A stretch of DNA of 64,000 bases from Anastatus disparis (GCA_017163975.1 JAFFSR010000249.1:4525001-4589000); one strand, 5' to 3'. Numbered from the stretch's first letter, positions 1 to 12,781 are shown. The notes: generated by a model not told the origin, from the letters alone. Numbers and translations are program-made.

Positions 1-159
1 ATTAAACTGCTATTTATAATTCTTTTGTAATATTAGCTTCTGCGACACTTAACCTTAACACTATTGTACTTTAATTCATGTATTATGGGTTTATCCCGTT
101 GATAATTAGAAAATAAAATAAAATAAATAAAAAGTTTTATTTGAAAGCATGCAACAATA

Positions 160-1620
160 TTTCGTTGAAAGATTTCTTGAAAGTTTGATCAAATATTTTA
201 TAAATATTTCTCTTTTAGATTTAGAAATCGCCAATGTGAAATCTTTAGTAAAGCTTTCAAAAACATTTCGTAACATATTTTGATGAAATGTTTTAATAAT
301 ATTTTTTCGTATTTTTTTAATTAAAAATCTGGCTCGTTCATATTGTTAAAAATTTATGGAATATTCCGGGATTTTTTATTTGAAACTTTGATGCAATATC
401 TCAGTAAAAAGTTCCTTGAAAGCTTAATAAAATATTTTATATTTCAGTATTCGATTTAAAAGTAACTGATGTGAAATCTTTAGTAAATTTTTAGAAACAT
501 TTCATGAATGATTTTTATGAAATGTTTTAACGAATTTCGATAAATATTTCATGAAATGTTTCTTAAAGGTTTTATTGAAAGATTAAAAAATTGAACTAAA
601 AAACTTGCTTTGAAATATTTCAGAAATATTTATGAAACTATTTTTCAAAATATTTCACTGAAATTTTCTTGCTATGTGGAATGTGAAATATTCCGCAAAG
701 CTTTACAGAATCTTTCATAAAAGATTTTAGTAAAAAGTTTTAACAAAATTATGAGTGGGCTTTAGGAGATAAATATAATAAAATATTGTTGAATATTTTA
801 TAAAATATTTCAGTAAGCCTTATTTCAAATTTCTCGACAGTATTTCATTGAAATATTTCTGAAAAGTTTCATAAATATTTCAGATGCTGATCCACTTATG
901 GTCGATATGAAATATTACATAAAGCTTTACAAAATCTTTCATAAAAGAATCCAGTGAAATGTTTCAACAATATTTCGAGTCGGCTTTGAGAAATCAAAAA
1001 TTTCGCAAAGCAATATTCTTGAAACATCTACGAAATTTTTCAGGAAGCCTTATTTGAAAGTTCCTGACAATATTTCATTGGAACATTTCTGAAAAGTTTA
1101 ATAAAATGTTTTATAAATATTTCAGATTTTGATCCACTTATGATCGATATAAAATATTCCATAAAATTTTACAAAATCTTACATGAAAGATTTTAGTGAA
1201 ATATTTAAACAATATTTCAAGTCAGCTTTGGGAGATCGAAAATCTTGCTGAGTAATATTGCTAAAATATTTATGAAATATTTTAGGAAGCCTTATTTGAA
1301 AGTTTTCAAAATTATTTCATTGAAACATTTCTGAAAAGTTTAATGAAATGTTTCATAAATATTTCAGATTTTAATCCACTTATGACCGATATGAAATATT
1401 CCATAAAACTTTACAAAATCTTACATGAAAGATTTTAGTAAAATAATTTAAATAATATTTCAAGTCGGCTTTGGGAGATTGAAAATCTTGCTGAGTAATA
1501 TTGCTAAAATATTTATGAAATATTTTAAGAAGCCTTATTTTAAAGTTTCCAAAAATATTTCATTGGAACATTTCTGAAAGGTTTAATAAAATGTTTGAAT
1601 TATGAAATAAAATATAAAAT
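160..1620. repeat. Degenerate ~240-bp tandem array
   Basis: Three clear units start at about 861, 1091 and 1333, with a truncated fourth at 1576 (spacings 230, 242, 243). Each starts near GAAAAGTTTAATAAAATG and contains a conserved block around GATCCACTTATG and a CTTTGGGAGAT block. Older, more diverged units sharing AAATATTTC motifs run back to about 160. No coding frame is conserved between units, so this is read as a local satellite or minisatellite rather than a gene. Confidence 0.75.
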
Positions 1621-2030
1621 GATTGCTCCATATTAAATATTATTTCTTAGTTTCCAGCTGATTCAAGGTTAGTACGAGTAATTCTAACAACCATCAGAGT
1701 AACAAATAACTATGTATTTGTTGATTCTTACAACAAATATATAGTTTCATTGGTTAATAAGGGTGAGTACTGACAAAATATCTTATAATAAGAAAGATTA
1801 TTATTATTGATTATTTTAATAACATATCTTTTTGCATTTCAGCTTTATCTAGTCGATAACAAGGTTCTCTTGTCTGGTATCTCTTTTTTATATTGTTAGC
1901 TAATATAAATAAAAAATACTAAGAAAGAATTATTTTATGAAAGATAAGTATCGCATTAATAATTATAAGGTATAATAATCAAAAACTTTAAAGCTGTTTT
2001 TCTCAAATATTGAATTTTTAAAATTTTAGG

Positions 2031-2350
2031 TGCTGCCCCGTAAGATTTGAGCTGAACCGCTGGATGGATTTGACTTTTCCAAACTGATTTCACTCCAGTA
2101 TTAGCATCATTCTCGCGTGAATGGAGGATTTTGCAATCGAATGACTAGAAGTTGTTAAAAAATCCAAAAATAAGGTAAAAAAATAAAAATTTATTTAATA
2201 AATTAATATTTTTTGTTAAAAAGTGAAAAATTTTTTGTGTTTTAGGAATTCCCTCATTCACGCGAGAATGATGCTAATACTGAAGTTAAATCAGTTTTGA
2301 AAAGTCAGATCCATCCAGCGGTTCAGCTCAAATCTTACGGGGGAGCCATT
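2031..2350. mobile_element. Palindromic MITE, ~320 bp
   Basis: Two ~98-bp arms (2031-2127 and 2253-2350) are reverse complements with few differences, separated by an AT-rich loop of ~125 bp. The ends read CCCCGTAAGATTT on the left and, reversed, CCCCCGTAAGATTT on the right. It has no coding capacity. The target duplication is not clear. Confidence 0.75.
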
Positions 2351-2540
2351 ATAAGAACAAGAATTCATCGAATGATTATGGGACTACAGTTAAAGCAAAA
2401 TGAGCTTATGAAAGCTTAAAATAAAGGTATTTTAGTCAACTTTTAAATATTATTTTCATTTGCGAAGAATAAAATTAAATCTAATTAATACATATCTTTT
2501 TTACTAGTAGGGGGAAAAGGTGTTTTGTGCCCTTAAAAAA

Positions 2541-3078
2541 GATTATATTTGACGTATTTTGAGCTGCTCTTTGGAATGGTGATACCTACTTTTTGCTGAA
2601 ATACCCCTGAAGAAGAATATGACATGTTTTTCAGGAAAAAAGTTAAAAAATTTGGAAATTCTCAACTTTATGAATTTTTTCCATAAGGAAAATGCAATGA
2701 CAATAATTTAAAACACTGCAAAAGGTGCAATAGATGTTCAAATATTACAAGTAAAATTTTTCCATGATTCTAAAATTTTTTTAACCTTTTTAAAATGGCC
2801 ATATTTCAAAAATCTTCTTTCAACTAAAAAAAAGATATGAAAACATTTGGAAAAGATCATATCCAAAGTATTTTGAGCTGTTCTTTCGAATGGTGATACT
2901 GACTTTTTGCTAAAATACTCCTGAAAAAAAATATGGCGTGTTTTCCACGAAAAAAAGTAAAAAATTTATAAATTTTCAACTTTTTAATTTTTTTTATAAT
3001 GAAAACGCAATGGCAATAATTCAAATCACTGTAAAAAAGTACAATTAATATGCAAAAATCACGGAAAAGTTTTTCATA
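2541..3078. repeat. Direct duplication, offset 314 bp
   Basis: The segment from 2541 (around TTTTGAGCTGCTCTTTGG and GGTGATAC) recurs from 2855 in the same orientation with roughly 80 percent identity by eye, including the later CGCAATGGCAATAATT block. Nothing in either copy looks coding. It is an old two-copy tandem duplication or part of a longer array. Confidence 0.7.
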
Positions 3079-3584
3079 ACCCATTAGTCATCCCAAAAAT
3101 TTCATACCAGTTGCGAACCGTATTTTTTACCATGAATGCCAAAAAAGAGCAGTAAAGTTGCAATTTTGAGGTTAGAATGGCAAAAAATATTTTTAAACTT
3201 TCCAAAATGGCCATATTTTGAAAAATCTCAAAAAACGAAATTCTTAAACGAGCTATTTTTTGGATAACTTTTTAAGATTTATTGTCAAATGAAAATTGGT
3301 TTCAAAAAATTTAGCAAGGGTTTTACCCGAGATTTTTTGAGTTCTTGCGCATTTTGAATAAAAAGTTCAAGTAAAATGCTTATAGAAATATAATGAATTC
3401 TGATGACATGAAAACGTAACTCTCATGAATTATAGTTTGGAAATAGTTTTGTGCATCAATTACTAATACATTTAGCTATTAAAATTTGTGAACATTTTCA
3501 TAACTTCAAAAAATTATTAACTTCTTGAAATAATTTCATACCTTTAAACAGGGCTGAAAATAATGCTTATGCAATTCATTTGTA

Positions 3585-3795
3585 CACTGAAAAAACTGTG
3601 ATAGCACTGGTCTCTTAAAAAGTAAATTGTTTCCAACCTTAGTTTTAAGCAAGGTGTTTGCTTGTTGAAAAAGTTTTAATATCGCCTGCTGTAGTAAATA
3701 ACTTACTCCAAAAGTGTCTAGCAGTTTGCTTAAACACTGTCGTGGTGCGTCGGTACAGCTTTTGGATCAGCTGCTTTCCCAGTATTATTTCAGTG
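3585..3795. mobile_element. Small TA-flanked MITE
   Basis: The segment starts CACTGAAAAAACTG and ends CAGTATTATTTCAGTG, an imperfect terminal inverted repeat of ~15 bp, with TA immediately outside both ends. The ~211-bp length, non-coding content and TA flanks fit a Tc1/mariner-type MITE. Family assignment is inference from the flanks only. Confidence 0.5.
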
Positions 3796-4079
3796 TAGTC
3801 ATACTACTGTTGTGATTGGTGTTTTCATGTGGGTATATTTTTTTCATATTTCCATGAGAATTTTCATGTTAGTCTGTATAACATCAATGTTCATCAAGTC
3901 ATATGTATGTTTTATACGTTTGTGAAGGTCTTCACTGAAAAATCGCTTACCTAATTCGTAATTATTTTCCTGGCATAACGAATATTGCAATATTTTATAT
4001 TTAGTTGCGTATTTTTTGGTGTATACGTTTTATCATACATTAAACATTTCTATGCTGTGAACGGAATATAATTTTCAAA

Positions 4080-5640
4080 ATGTCACAAAAGCGATCAAAG
4101 ACTATTTCTGAATCCAAAGATAAACAGTATACTTCTGATGAAGATGAATTAGTGGAAATACTAAATCTAGATAACTCTGGTTGTTCAGATGATTCGGAGT
4201 CCAATAATGATACTGTTGAAGAACTACCAAATATCACTTATTATAAACCCAAAAAAAATTATCGAGTAGATCAAGCTAGGTTGGAAAAAGATTATATTTT
4301 GCATTGAGTAGATAGTGAAAAAAAATATTCTTTTATGTATGAAAACGAAATACTTTTGCTTGATCATGTGAAAAGCAAAATTCTCAAAAGTAAACCAATT
4401 CAATCATTTGAAACTTTTTTTTCTACCGAGATAAAAGAGTACTTCATTGATGCTTGTCGAGAAAATAGTTTTAACCTAGAAATGGATTATTTGAATACTT
4501 TTATAGGAATTGTATTGTTCACTTCTTTCAACACTCAAAAATCATAAAGAGAATACTGGTCAACAGATCCTTTTTCATCATGTCCAGAATTTTAAAACTA
4601 TAAAAAAAAATCGAAATACGCGAAAGCGACTGATAATGATCCGAATGATAAAGCGTGGCGTGTTCGTCCAATCATAAAAATATTTCAGAAAAATATTTTA
4701 ACTTTTGGCACTTGGCAAACTGCTTGGTCAATTGTCAAGATGGTGGCTAAATCTTATGTACCAGTACGCTTTGGTCACAAATTTTTAGGACTTTGAACAG
4801 CTGATGGATTCTTACTGAATTTCGACCTGTATTGTGAAAAAAATTTACCAGTTAGTGATAAATTAGGTAAGCGTGCCTTGGGTTCTTGCGTAGTGCTCAA
4901 TTTACTTGAGCCATTTTTTGCAAAGACAGCCGCTGGAAAAAACCCTCTATACCATCTTTATTTTGACAATTTTTTTATAAATTAAGACCTTGTTGTACAT
5001 TTAAATAAATTGAGATTGAAATGTACTGATACTATTAGAGAGAAATAAATTAGTGAAACGAGTATTATAAATGAAGAATCTTAAAGAGAGACATATGCAG
5101 TGAAGTATGATGTTCATAATAGAATAGACTATGTAACTATTATGGACTCAAAATCAGTATCGGTTGTATCTACAACTGTTGGAGTGACTCCTTCACTAGC
5201 TACAAAAATATATTATGCTAATGCAAAAACACAAATAGATACATAATTTCCGCAAGCAATCCATCTTTACAATCGTTTCATGGGTGGAGTAGATTTGCAT
5301 GATAGACACTGCAATAATGTTATACTGAGCATATGTTAAAAAAAATGGACTTGGGTGGTTTTTATTTGATTAATTTAGACTGAAATCGTAAATTCAATAG
5401 TTATTTTTAATGCAAGTGAAATTGTACAAAAAAAATTAAAACTAAAGAATTTGTGTTGTCACTAGCTAAAAGTTACATACAAAAAAGTCAGATGAAAAAA
5501 ACCAAACATGAGACAATAAAACTGAATTAAAAAAAAAAACGTTTCGGTTGTAGACAAAGAATGTTTTTGTTTTGTCAATCTTGTAACATATTTCTTTGTC
5601 AATCGTGTATAAAAAATAAGCACTCAATTACAAAGTATCA
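4080..5640 (+). pseudogene. piggyBac-type transposase, dead
   Basis: This is a decayed DDD transposase of the piggyBac superfamily, which in active form cuts and pastes at TTAA. An acidic N-terminus starts at 4080 (MSQKRSKTISES). The frame then runs through QSFETFF, REYWSTDPFSSCPEF and, after frame changes, VPVRFGH, TADGFLLNFDLY, LYFDNFF and RFMGGVDLHD, which are the usual signature blocks. The last two hold the second and third catalytic aspartates. The end has a cysteine-rich tail (FCQSC, LCQSC) like the family's C-terminal zinc finger. In-frame stops at 4305 (TGA) and 4545 (TAA) plus several later stops and frameshifts kill it. Length is about right for a 500-residue enzyme. No terminal repeats were identified. 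The family call is firm; activity is excluded. Confidence 0.85.
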
Positions 5641-5806
5641 GTGAGAGGCGAGGGGACTTACTATAATCTAATACCCCGGACAGTGAAAGGCGAGCGAACT
5701 CACTACAATCAAGAACCCTGGACAGTAAGAGGCAAGGGGACTCACTATAATCAAGTACTCCGAACAGTCAGAGGTAAGAGGACTCGCTAAAATCAATCAC
5801 CAAAAG
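5639..5806. repeat. 42-bp tandem repeat, four copies
   Basis: Four head-to-tail units of 42 bp start at 5639, 5681, 5723 and 5765. The core is CAGTGAGAGGCGAGGGGAC followed by a CACTATAATCAAG block. Divergence is ~10-20 percent between units. The array begins exactly where the piggyBac-like cysteine-rich tail ends and stops where the next palindromic element begins. GC content is higher than the surroundings. Confidence 0.85.
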
Positions 5807-6660
5807 GAGACATAATTTTATCACGTCCACGTCGTTGTCTCTAGGTCATGCTAAGAGCAAAATGAAACACGAATTTCTACTCACAAGAAGAGTATTTGAC
5901 CCCCAGGAAACGGATTTGGCTGAAGCTGCAGGATATGATTTTTTAATTAAAAAAAATTAACCCGTGTTTTTTCTTTTGTGCTAATAGGCCCTATAGACGG
6001 AGATATGAACATTTCTTCGAAAATATAGTGAAAAGAAGTCTTTATAAGAACTTAAATGACTAAATAACTAAAACTCTTACAGAAAATTATATAGAAAATA
6101 AAAGAGAGAACAGGTTAAAAATTTCAAGCTTAGATGCATTAAAAAATCTCATATGGTTCAAAAGTTATAGGCGATTAAAAAATGCTAATGAAATAGAGTA
6201 AAAATTTGATCGTATGTTACATGTTAAAAATATTAATAAATATGTAGTAATTTTTAATTAGGCGCAACTTTTGAACTACAGAAGCTTTTTTGATGAAATA
6301 AGGCTTGAATTGAAGCTCTTAACTTTAACTTTTTTCTATTTTCCATACATTTTTCTGTAAAATTTTTGATTGTTTAGTTATTCAAGTTCTTATAAATGCT
6401 TTTTTTCTCTATATTTTCGAACAAATGTTTATATCTCCGTCTATAGGGTTTAGACCCACATTATTAGCACGAAAGAAAAAATACAGATTCATTTTTTTAA
6501 TCAAAAAATCATATCCTGCAGTTTCAGCCAAATCCGTTTCCTGGAGGTCAAATACTCTTCTTGTAAGTAATAATTTGTTATTTATTTTGCTTTAAGCATA
6601 ACCTAGAAACAACGACGCGGACGTGATAAAATTATGTCTCCTTTGGGGTGATTGATTTTT
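5789..6660. mobile_element. Palindromic MITE family A, copy 1 (~870 bp)
   Basis: The sequence is a near-perfect palindrome centred near 6225. The left arm begins AATCAATCACC and GGAGACATAATTTTATCACG; the right arm ends with its reverse complement. Arms contain the blocks GGAAACGGATTTGGCTGA and CTGCAGGATATGATTTTTT that recur in a second copy at 27372-28007. It has no coding potential. Its right end abuts the truncated left arm of the next inverted repeat, so it probably inserted there. Confidence 0.8.
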
Positions 6661-7096
6661 ATTCAATGTCATTGAATTTCTTGAAAATTATGATTGGTAA
6701 CTAAAATATCCTTTGTTTATTTGACCGAAAAGATTTGGAAAATTATTTTGGTTTTATTTCTTTCATAATTTAAACATAATATATCTCAAAAGACAATACA
6801 ACTTAAGAGAATAATTAATTTAATATTTAGTCAAGAAATAATTTTACATATTAAATAATGTTAACAGTCCAAGAGACAATGAAACACGATCCATTTTGTG
6901 CTGATAATTTATCACTTCTGTTATTGCATTTTTACAGTAAAAGTAACTCAAATTTATACTCTAATTGCCTTATACTAATCTTCGACGTTCTGAGATACAA
7001 AGAGACATGAGTTTAGTTATATATTACTGCCCTGTGAAAAATAATCAGGCGATAAATCACCTGATTTTTCGTACCAGGGTGACCTAAAGAAAAAGT

Positions 7097-7102
<6 letters not shown>

Positions 7103-7137
<35 letters not shown>
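7103..7137. repeat. TA microsatellite in inverted-repeat arm
   Basis: A pure (TA)n run of ~35 bp lies at the place where the opposite arm carries the MITE of 10922-11291, so one arm gained the MITE or the other lost it and kept a TA tract. Confidence 0.85.
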
Positions 7138-7139
<2 letters not shown>

Positions 7140-7196
7140 ATCTCTATTATATTTTTATTGTAATTATTTGTTTAAATTAATTCTTAGTTTTTATAC

Positions 7197-8478
7197 TGTA
7201 ACGGTTATCTTGTCCGTTACAAAAAAAAGAATTATCTTTTAATTAAATATTATTTTTGGCTAAGTCTTTGAATTTTACTATTTGCGGAGTTGCTGAAAAC
7301 TATCATAAATATGTTAAATCTTACGTAACAAACTCCGATTGTGCGAGCTAGTCAATCCCATTGATTAACGACAGAATCATATGCGATATACTTGTCGCTT
7401 GCTGCACACACTGCGTCTCTCTCTCTCTCTCTCTCTCTCTCTTACCTGATCGAGAGATGCGTTGCCAGTAGTGCAGTTTTCCTTCGTGATGCAAGTTTAT
7501 TAAACTACTTAATATAACTAGAATGATTAATCTATACCAGCTCACAAGGACCGCGGAGGCGTCGGGATAAGCGATAAGAACAGGTTACTTCTAATAAGGC
7601 TTATAACTTAAGTAAAGTATTAAATACGTATTAACGTAAAACATATAACATTTATTAGAAATAATTAAGCTACAATTGGAAGTGAAGAAAAAGTGTAGAT
7701 ATGTAGTTAAGTATGTATAATGCGCTTTAAACTTTGGCTTTTATAAGCCTCATAACTTGACTTAACAGAAGTTAAATAGAGAAGCAAACTTGAGGGAGGG
7801 ACGCGTCGCGAACTAGAACATCGCTGATCGGTTATGCAACCGAAGATACACTTTTCAACCAAACAAGTATCTCTCAGGGGGGAGATACTCGTATATGCCG
7901 CAATAAGTTCTACTTACAATAACGCACTGACCAGCTAACACTACGTCCTTACGTGCACGTAATCCTCGCTAGCTCGTTATCGGAACTTCCTCCCTGTGTG
8001 TAGACGATACGTAGATGCTCTCAAGTGGATCGGTAGGCCACACCACTGGTCGACTTGGATAGTTGCTTGCACAAAATAGCTGGCTGCTTAGATGCGCACG
8101 AAGCAGCCACAAAGCAATCAGGAAAATCATAAATATTGTAATGACCAAACTAAATAAAATACCGCAGTCGATTTACACTAACGACTGGTATTTTCAAGAA
8201 ATTAATTCGTATTACACACGGCGAATTATTTTCTATACTTGAATAGCGAGCCACGTGGCAAAACTTATTCTTAAATTATAGCACGGCGCAGGCCTAATGC
8301 TAACGCTACCGAGCCGGAAACGATCTGAAGCTTCTCGCGGCTTTCTTGCTCCTCGCGCGCACACTGTTCGTCAGGTTACGTGCTTCTTCACGTAACTTGG
8401 ACGAGTTATATGACTAAGCGCGTATCATATTATTTCACTTAAGCGCGGAAGATTTAAACACGGTAAAATACCGTGACA
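7197..8478. mobile_element. Solo LTR, 1282 bp, 4-bp target duplication
   Basis: The segment begins TGTAACGGTTAT and ends AAATACCGTGACA, so it has TG...CA ends and short inverted ends (TGTAACGGT against TGTCACGGT). It is flanked by ATAC at 7193-7196 and 8479-8482. The sequence just outside both flanks aligns continuously with the uninterrupted opposite arm near 10865, which shows the empty site. It is GC-richer than the surroundings and contains a CT microsatellite at 7412-7441. No gag or pol is present. A 4-bp duplication fits Ty3/gypsy or BEL-type LTR elements, and the state fits LTR-LTR recombination. Strand cannot be assigned. Confidence 0.85.
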
Positions 8479-8760
8479 ATACATAATTACATATAATTAT
8501 TGCTGTCACATCATTAGATTCAATGACAAATTTTCAGAAAATTCAAATTCACTAATTTCCATAGAATTATAATGATTATTACTTATATAAAAATAATCAA
8601 ATAAATTTAAAAAAAATAAAAATACATTTAATGATGAAAAAATTTTTTTGCATGAAAAACGAAGAAAAGTAAAAAAAACGAGATAACAATTTTTATTATT
8701 ACTATTAAAATTTTTGCAATTATCAATAATTATTTTTTTATTTATTGAGACTAAAAATTA

Positions 8761-10689
8761 ATTATAATAATTAGTAAAAATATAGAAACAATAAAAATTT
8801 TAATTAAACTTGTCTCCAAGTTTTAAATGCAATAATTACGAGGAATAACAAGGTAAGTTCATTTACAACATTTACGTAAATCCGCGCGCATTTCATAAAT
8901 ATTGATCGTAATGAAACTCATGATATTTCATTTCAAAGTTCTTTCTTTTAGCTTTAAAATGAGACATTACACGTCTAAAAATATTGATTTAGTGAGCCAC
9001 AACAATCATTTGCGATCAAAGTGTCCGTATTAGGTACAGTTGTTTTAACTTAAATACACCGTATTTTGAAAAACTATTTGCACCAATATTAATAATTTCA
9101 AGGTACCCCGAATTGAAAAAAAAAACTTAAGAATCCGTCCATTATTTACGGAGATACGGTTAATTTTTACGAATTTTATTGAAACGGGGTCCTTCGTTAA
9201 CTTTCCTTACGCGCAAAGATAAGCATCCTCACCACGACTCCGACTTTGACGTTATTATTTGTATGTTATTGTTATTTTTGTTATAATAATAAAGAGTCTT
9301 ATTTTTAAAAATCTAATCATAGATTTTTAAAATATAAGTCTTTAACAAAAAAATGACGCTTGATTCGTTTCTTAATTGTTATAAACAAAGTGGCTGTAAT
9401 TAAAAAAAAAAATCTTATCTTGGCTCCTATTGGCCTTAGATAGTTTTTTTGTTTAAATCTTCGTTTCAAACAGAACTATAAGAATATTCAAATAGCAAAT
9501 TCGTAAAAGTTATAAATAAAGCCCCAGCTTTATTTATTTATAAAAAAATACCCTCTTTTTTAAAGCGTTATAAAAAATATTGCAATTTAATTTTTTCATT
9601 TGCTCCTAACGAAATATGAAAATTTGAACCTTCATGAAGAGTTTAAGCCCTTATGCAACTCAATATCTTCAGCCAAAAAAAAATTAGCATTATGCGTGTT
9701 AAAATAAATAATAGGGAATATCTCTGCAATAAATTAACTAATTTTCCGTTACAACCTCTCTTTCTGTTCGTATTTATAAAGGCTTCCTTTTAAAAGTTTA
9801 GAAATATTTAAGAAATTATTTTTGCAATAAATAATTGATATCCAAGAAATGGCCATTTTTAATGGTTTTTTTGTCTTTTTTGCAATAACTAATTGGCGAA
9901 AATAATCGCGGCAATACTTTAATTGTAGGTTTTTTTTATTCTCTAATACTTTTATTTATTACTTTATTTGCTAAAACGCATAGGTTGCTTCAGAGAATGA
10001 AAAAAGCTGTTTTGGCTAACTTTGCAGCCTCCTGGGACATTTTGGACCGTTTTTTTTTGTTTACATTTTATATAGGGTATGTTTTTTTATCGCTCTTAAC
10101 AACTCCATATAGGTTTTATTAAGCCCCTAATTAATGTCTAAAATACCTTTTTTTGCTCTATTGATTGGACTATTAACACTCCTTTAATAATTTAGATAAA
10201 GAATTTTCAATTTATTTCAGAGATTTTCTTCAAATTAATTTTTTAAACGTGGACAATTGAATCACGCTTAAAAAATTTTTAATTCTGTATTTTAACATCT
10301 TTTAAATTATGTAAAATAAAATTAAAAATATAATATTTATAATTTATTTAATATTATATTTTTGGAAAAATTGTGCAATTAGTTACGCAAAAAGTTGCGT
10401 CATTTTTGGCTCGATAAAGCGACACGAAAAGTGATATAAAAAGTGACGCAAAAAGTGAGGGAAAATATTGCATCATAAGTTTCGCGATCATTTTCAGGAG
10501 GGTATTCAAAACCTTTCAAGCGAGTATTCTTTTTATATCAGTGCATGTGAAGAACATCATAATATGGATGCGAATAATAGGTAAATGATAATATTCTTAT
10601 ATAGATTGAGTGTATAACACACTGACTTGAATTTCATTTAATCAGTTTTGTTAAGATTAAAGTATCTACTGATGTTATTATTAAGTTTA
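8761..10689. other. Gene-free loop of the large inverted repeat
   Basis: About 1.9 kb of AT-rich sequence with many T and A homopolymers. I see no coding frame above background, no terminal repeats and no RNA gene. It is the spacer between the arms at 6661-8760 and 10690-11935. Confidence 0.5.
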
Positions 10690-10921
10690 GTTTTAGGAAA
10701 TAATTGATCCTAATTCTTGTTATATTTTTGACATGTATTCGATTATTTTTATATTAGTAATAAAAATTTTAATCCTATAGAAATTGCTTATCGTAATTTT
10801 AATTTTCTGAAAATTTGTCATTAAATCTATTGATGTGGCAGGATAATTATATATAATTATGTATGAAGACTTAGAATTAATTTAAACAAATAATTACAAT
10901 TAACATATAATAGAGATTGAT

Positions 10922-11291
10922 CTTGGTGAAAAAAACCAGGTGACAAATTACCTGATTTTTTAGGTGATTTATCATGCCAAAATATCAAGTAACGATATTT
11001 TTGGTTTGTACACGTCCCAAACCATGCTTAGTCATTTTAAACAATTTTTGAAAATTTTGGAAATTTAGGAACTTGGAAATTTTTTTGTAATTTAGTAAAA
11101 ATTTTTTCTAAGACCAAATTATCAAAAAAATCTTTTTAGTTCAAAATTTTCAAAAATTTTCAAAAACTGTTTTGCATTGACTAAGCATGGTTTGAAAATA
11201 CGTAAAAACGTAAAAATCGTTACATGATGTTTTGGCATGATAAATCACCTGATTGATCAGGTGATTTTTCACCTGATCTTTTTCAACAGGG
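10922..11291. mobile_element. Palindromic MITE with CAGGTG cores
   Basis: Arms are reverse complements: the left includes CAGGTGACAAATTACCTG and TGATTTATCATGCCAAAA, the right GGCATGATAAATCACCTG and CACCTGATCTTTTTCAACAG. The outer ends are TTGGTGAAAAA and, reversed, CCTGTTGAAAAA. It is present only in this arm of the surrounding inverted repeat. The repeated CACCTG/CAGGTG hexamers are E-box-like, but that is probably a by-product of the element's own palindromes. Confidence 0.65.
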
Positions 11292-11619
11292 GATACATAT
11301 TAATATTCAATTAAATTTTTCTTATAGTCACCCTGGTAAAAAAAATCAAGTGATTTATCACCTGATTATTTTTAACAGGGCAGTGATATGTAACAACTTA
11401 TGTCTCTTTGTATCTCAGTATAAGGCAATTTGTGAATCAGTATCCTAGTGGATGAAATCAGTTGGACTTGAATTAAATAATAATTAACAATATTCTCATA
11501 AATTCACACAAAAAGTTCTAACATATAAGTAGAAGTGCATTTTTAGTTTTGTATCTTGTAACTGATACATCTAAGAAAAAGGTATAGGCATATGAATTTT
11601 GTATTCAGTGTATAAGAAA

Positions 11620-12725
11620 ACTTTAAAAATGCAATAACAAATGTGATGAATTATCAGTACAAAGTGGATCGTGTTCTATTATCTCTTGAAACGTTAACAT
11701 CATTCAATATGTAAAATTATTTCTTGTCTGAAAATTAAATCAATTATTCTCTAAAGTGTTATTGTCTCTTGAGATAGATTATGTTTAAATTACGAAAGAA
11801 ATAAAGCAAAGATAGGTTTTTAAATCTTTCCAGTCAAAGAAACAAAAGATATTTTAGTTACCAATCATAATTTTGAAGAAATTCAATGACATTTAATTTC
11901 TTTCCAATAAAAAAATCCATTCTGAATCTTATAAGAAAAGAATTTTACATATAGTTACCTGTCACCATGTGTTATTGGAAATATCAGCAGTATTATATAA
12001 CTTTGAACTATGAAACAAATAATAATTTTTTTTAATTCAGTATCTAAGTATATTTTTCATGTGCTACGGTGGCACATGATTTGTTAAAAAAGTCTTAAGG
12101 TTTGGTTGACTCTCAATCTTTTAGAAGATATTTTTTAATATATTTTAATATTTGTGAAGTATATAACTATTTCTATGAATGTTTGCCAAGGGATATCTGC
12201 AACCGGTGAGTACAAGTTAACATTGAAACGAGTAAATGTAATTAAAAATCACATTTTTCATTATTTTTAATTACATTTTTATTTTTCCCGAGGGATCGTC
12301 CAGGATGTCCACTCTGAAATTTGTAAGCCATATTCATACATATATTACTATTTCGATGATTTTCTTGAACATGGGATCATGGTTCGAAACCTTGAAAAGT
12401 GATATTTTAATGCTTCAAATGTCTTTAGCTTAGCGAATGGCTTCATTAGCACTTTTAAATTAATTTTTTTTTTTAATTTAGAATATTTTGAAAAAAAAAG
12501 TTTTTTAGTAATAAATTTCTAAAACGCAACTCAACTAAGTAATTTAAGCTTAAAACTAGTCAAAAATGTCAAAAATATAGTTTTTGCTCAACTTTGAAGC
12601 TTTGTAGCTCTAAAAATATGTAGTAAAGGAATCTAAAAAGATTCTGAGTGGTTCATAATATGGAAAAGAACCATTTTACCAATTTTTAGCAAAAAAAAAT
12701 TTTTCAACCTTCGATTTGACAGAGA
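11620..12725. repeat. Dispersed repeat module, copy 1
   Basis: This stretch aligns in the same orientation with 52560-54050, from GAATTATCAG and GTGGATCGTGT through ACCTGTCACCATGTG, GAATGTTTGC and GGGATCATGGTTC to CCTTCGATTTGACA. Both copies are followed by a G-run plus TCCTSG block. Copy 1 has the uninterrupted site (TTAA at 12544-12547) where copy 2 carries a TTAA MITE. It has no open reading frame of note. Confidence 0.75.
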
Positions 12726-12730
12726 ATGGG

Positions 12731-12732
<2 letters not shown>

Positions 12733-12778
<46 letters not shown>
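12733..12778. repeat. TA microsatellite
   Basis: A (TA)n run of ~46 bp lies at the outer edge of the left arm of the palindrome that follows. Confidence 0.9.

Positions 12779-12781
<3 letters not shown>

Larger units (their letters stand above)
6661..11935. repeat. Large inverted repeat with ~1-kb arms
   Basis: The left arm (6661-7196 continuing at 8483-~8760) is the reverse complement of the right arm (about 10690-10921 and 11291-11935). Matching landmarks are GGATCGTGT near a GAAACACG or TTCTATTATC block, CACCTGATTATTTTT beside CAGGGC, and CAATCTCTATTATAT. The left arm is interrupted by a solo LTR (7197-8478), the right arm by a MITE (10922-11291). Short palindromes with CACCTG/CAGGTG cores sit in both arms (7030-7080 and 11325-11385). 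The outer left end is truncated by the element at 5789-6660, so the original termini are unknown. Confidence 0.7.

Noticed and set aside
5639..5806. CRISPR-like array
   Set aside because: Units are contiguous 42-bp tandem repeats without distinct spacers, in a eukaryotic context.
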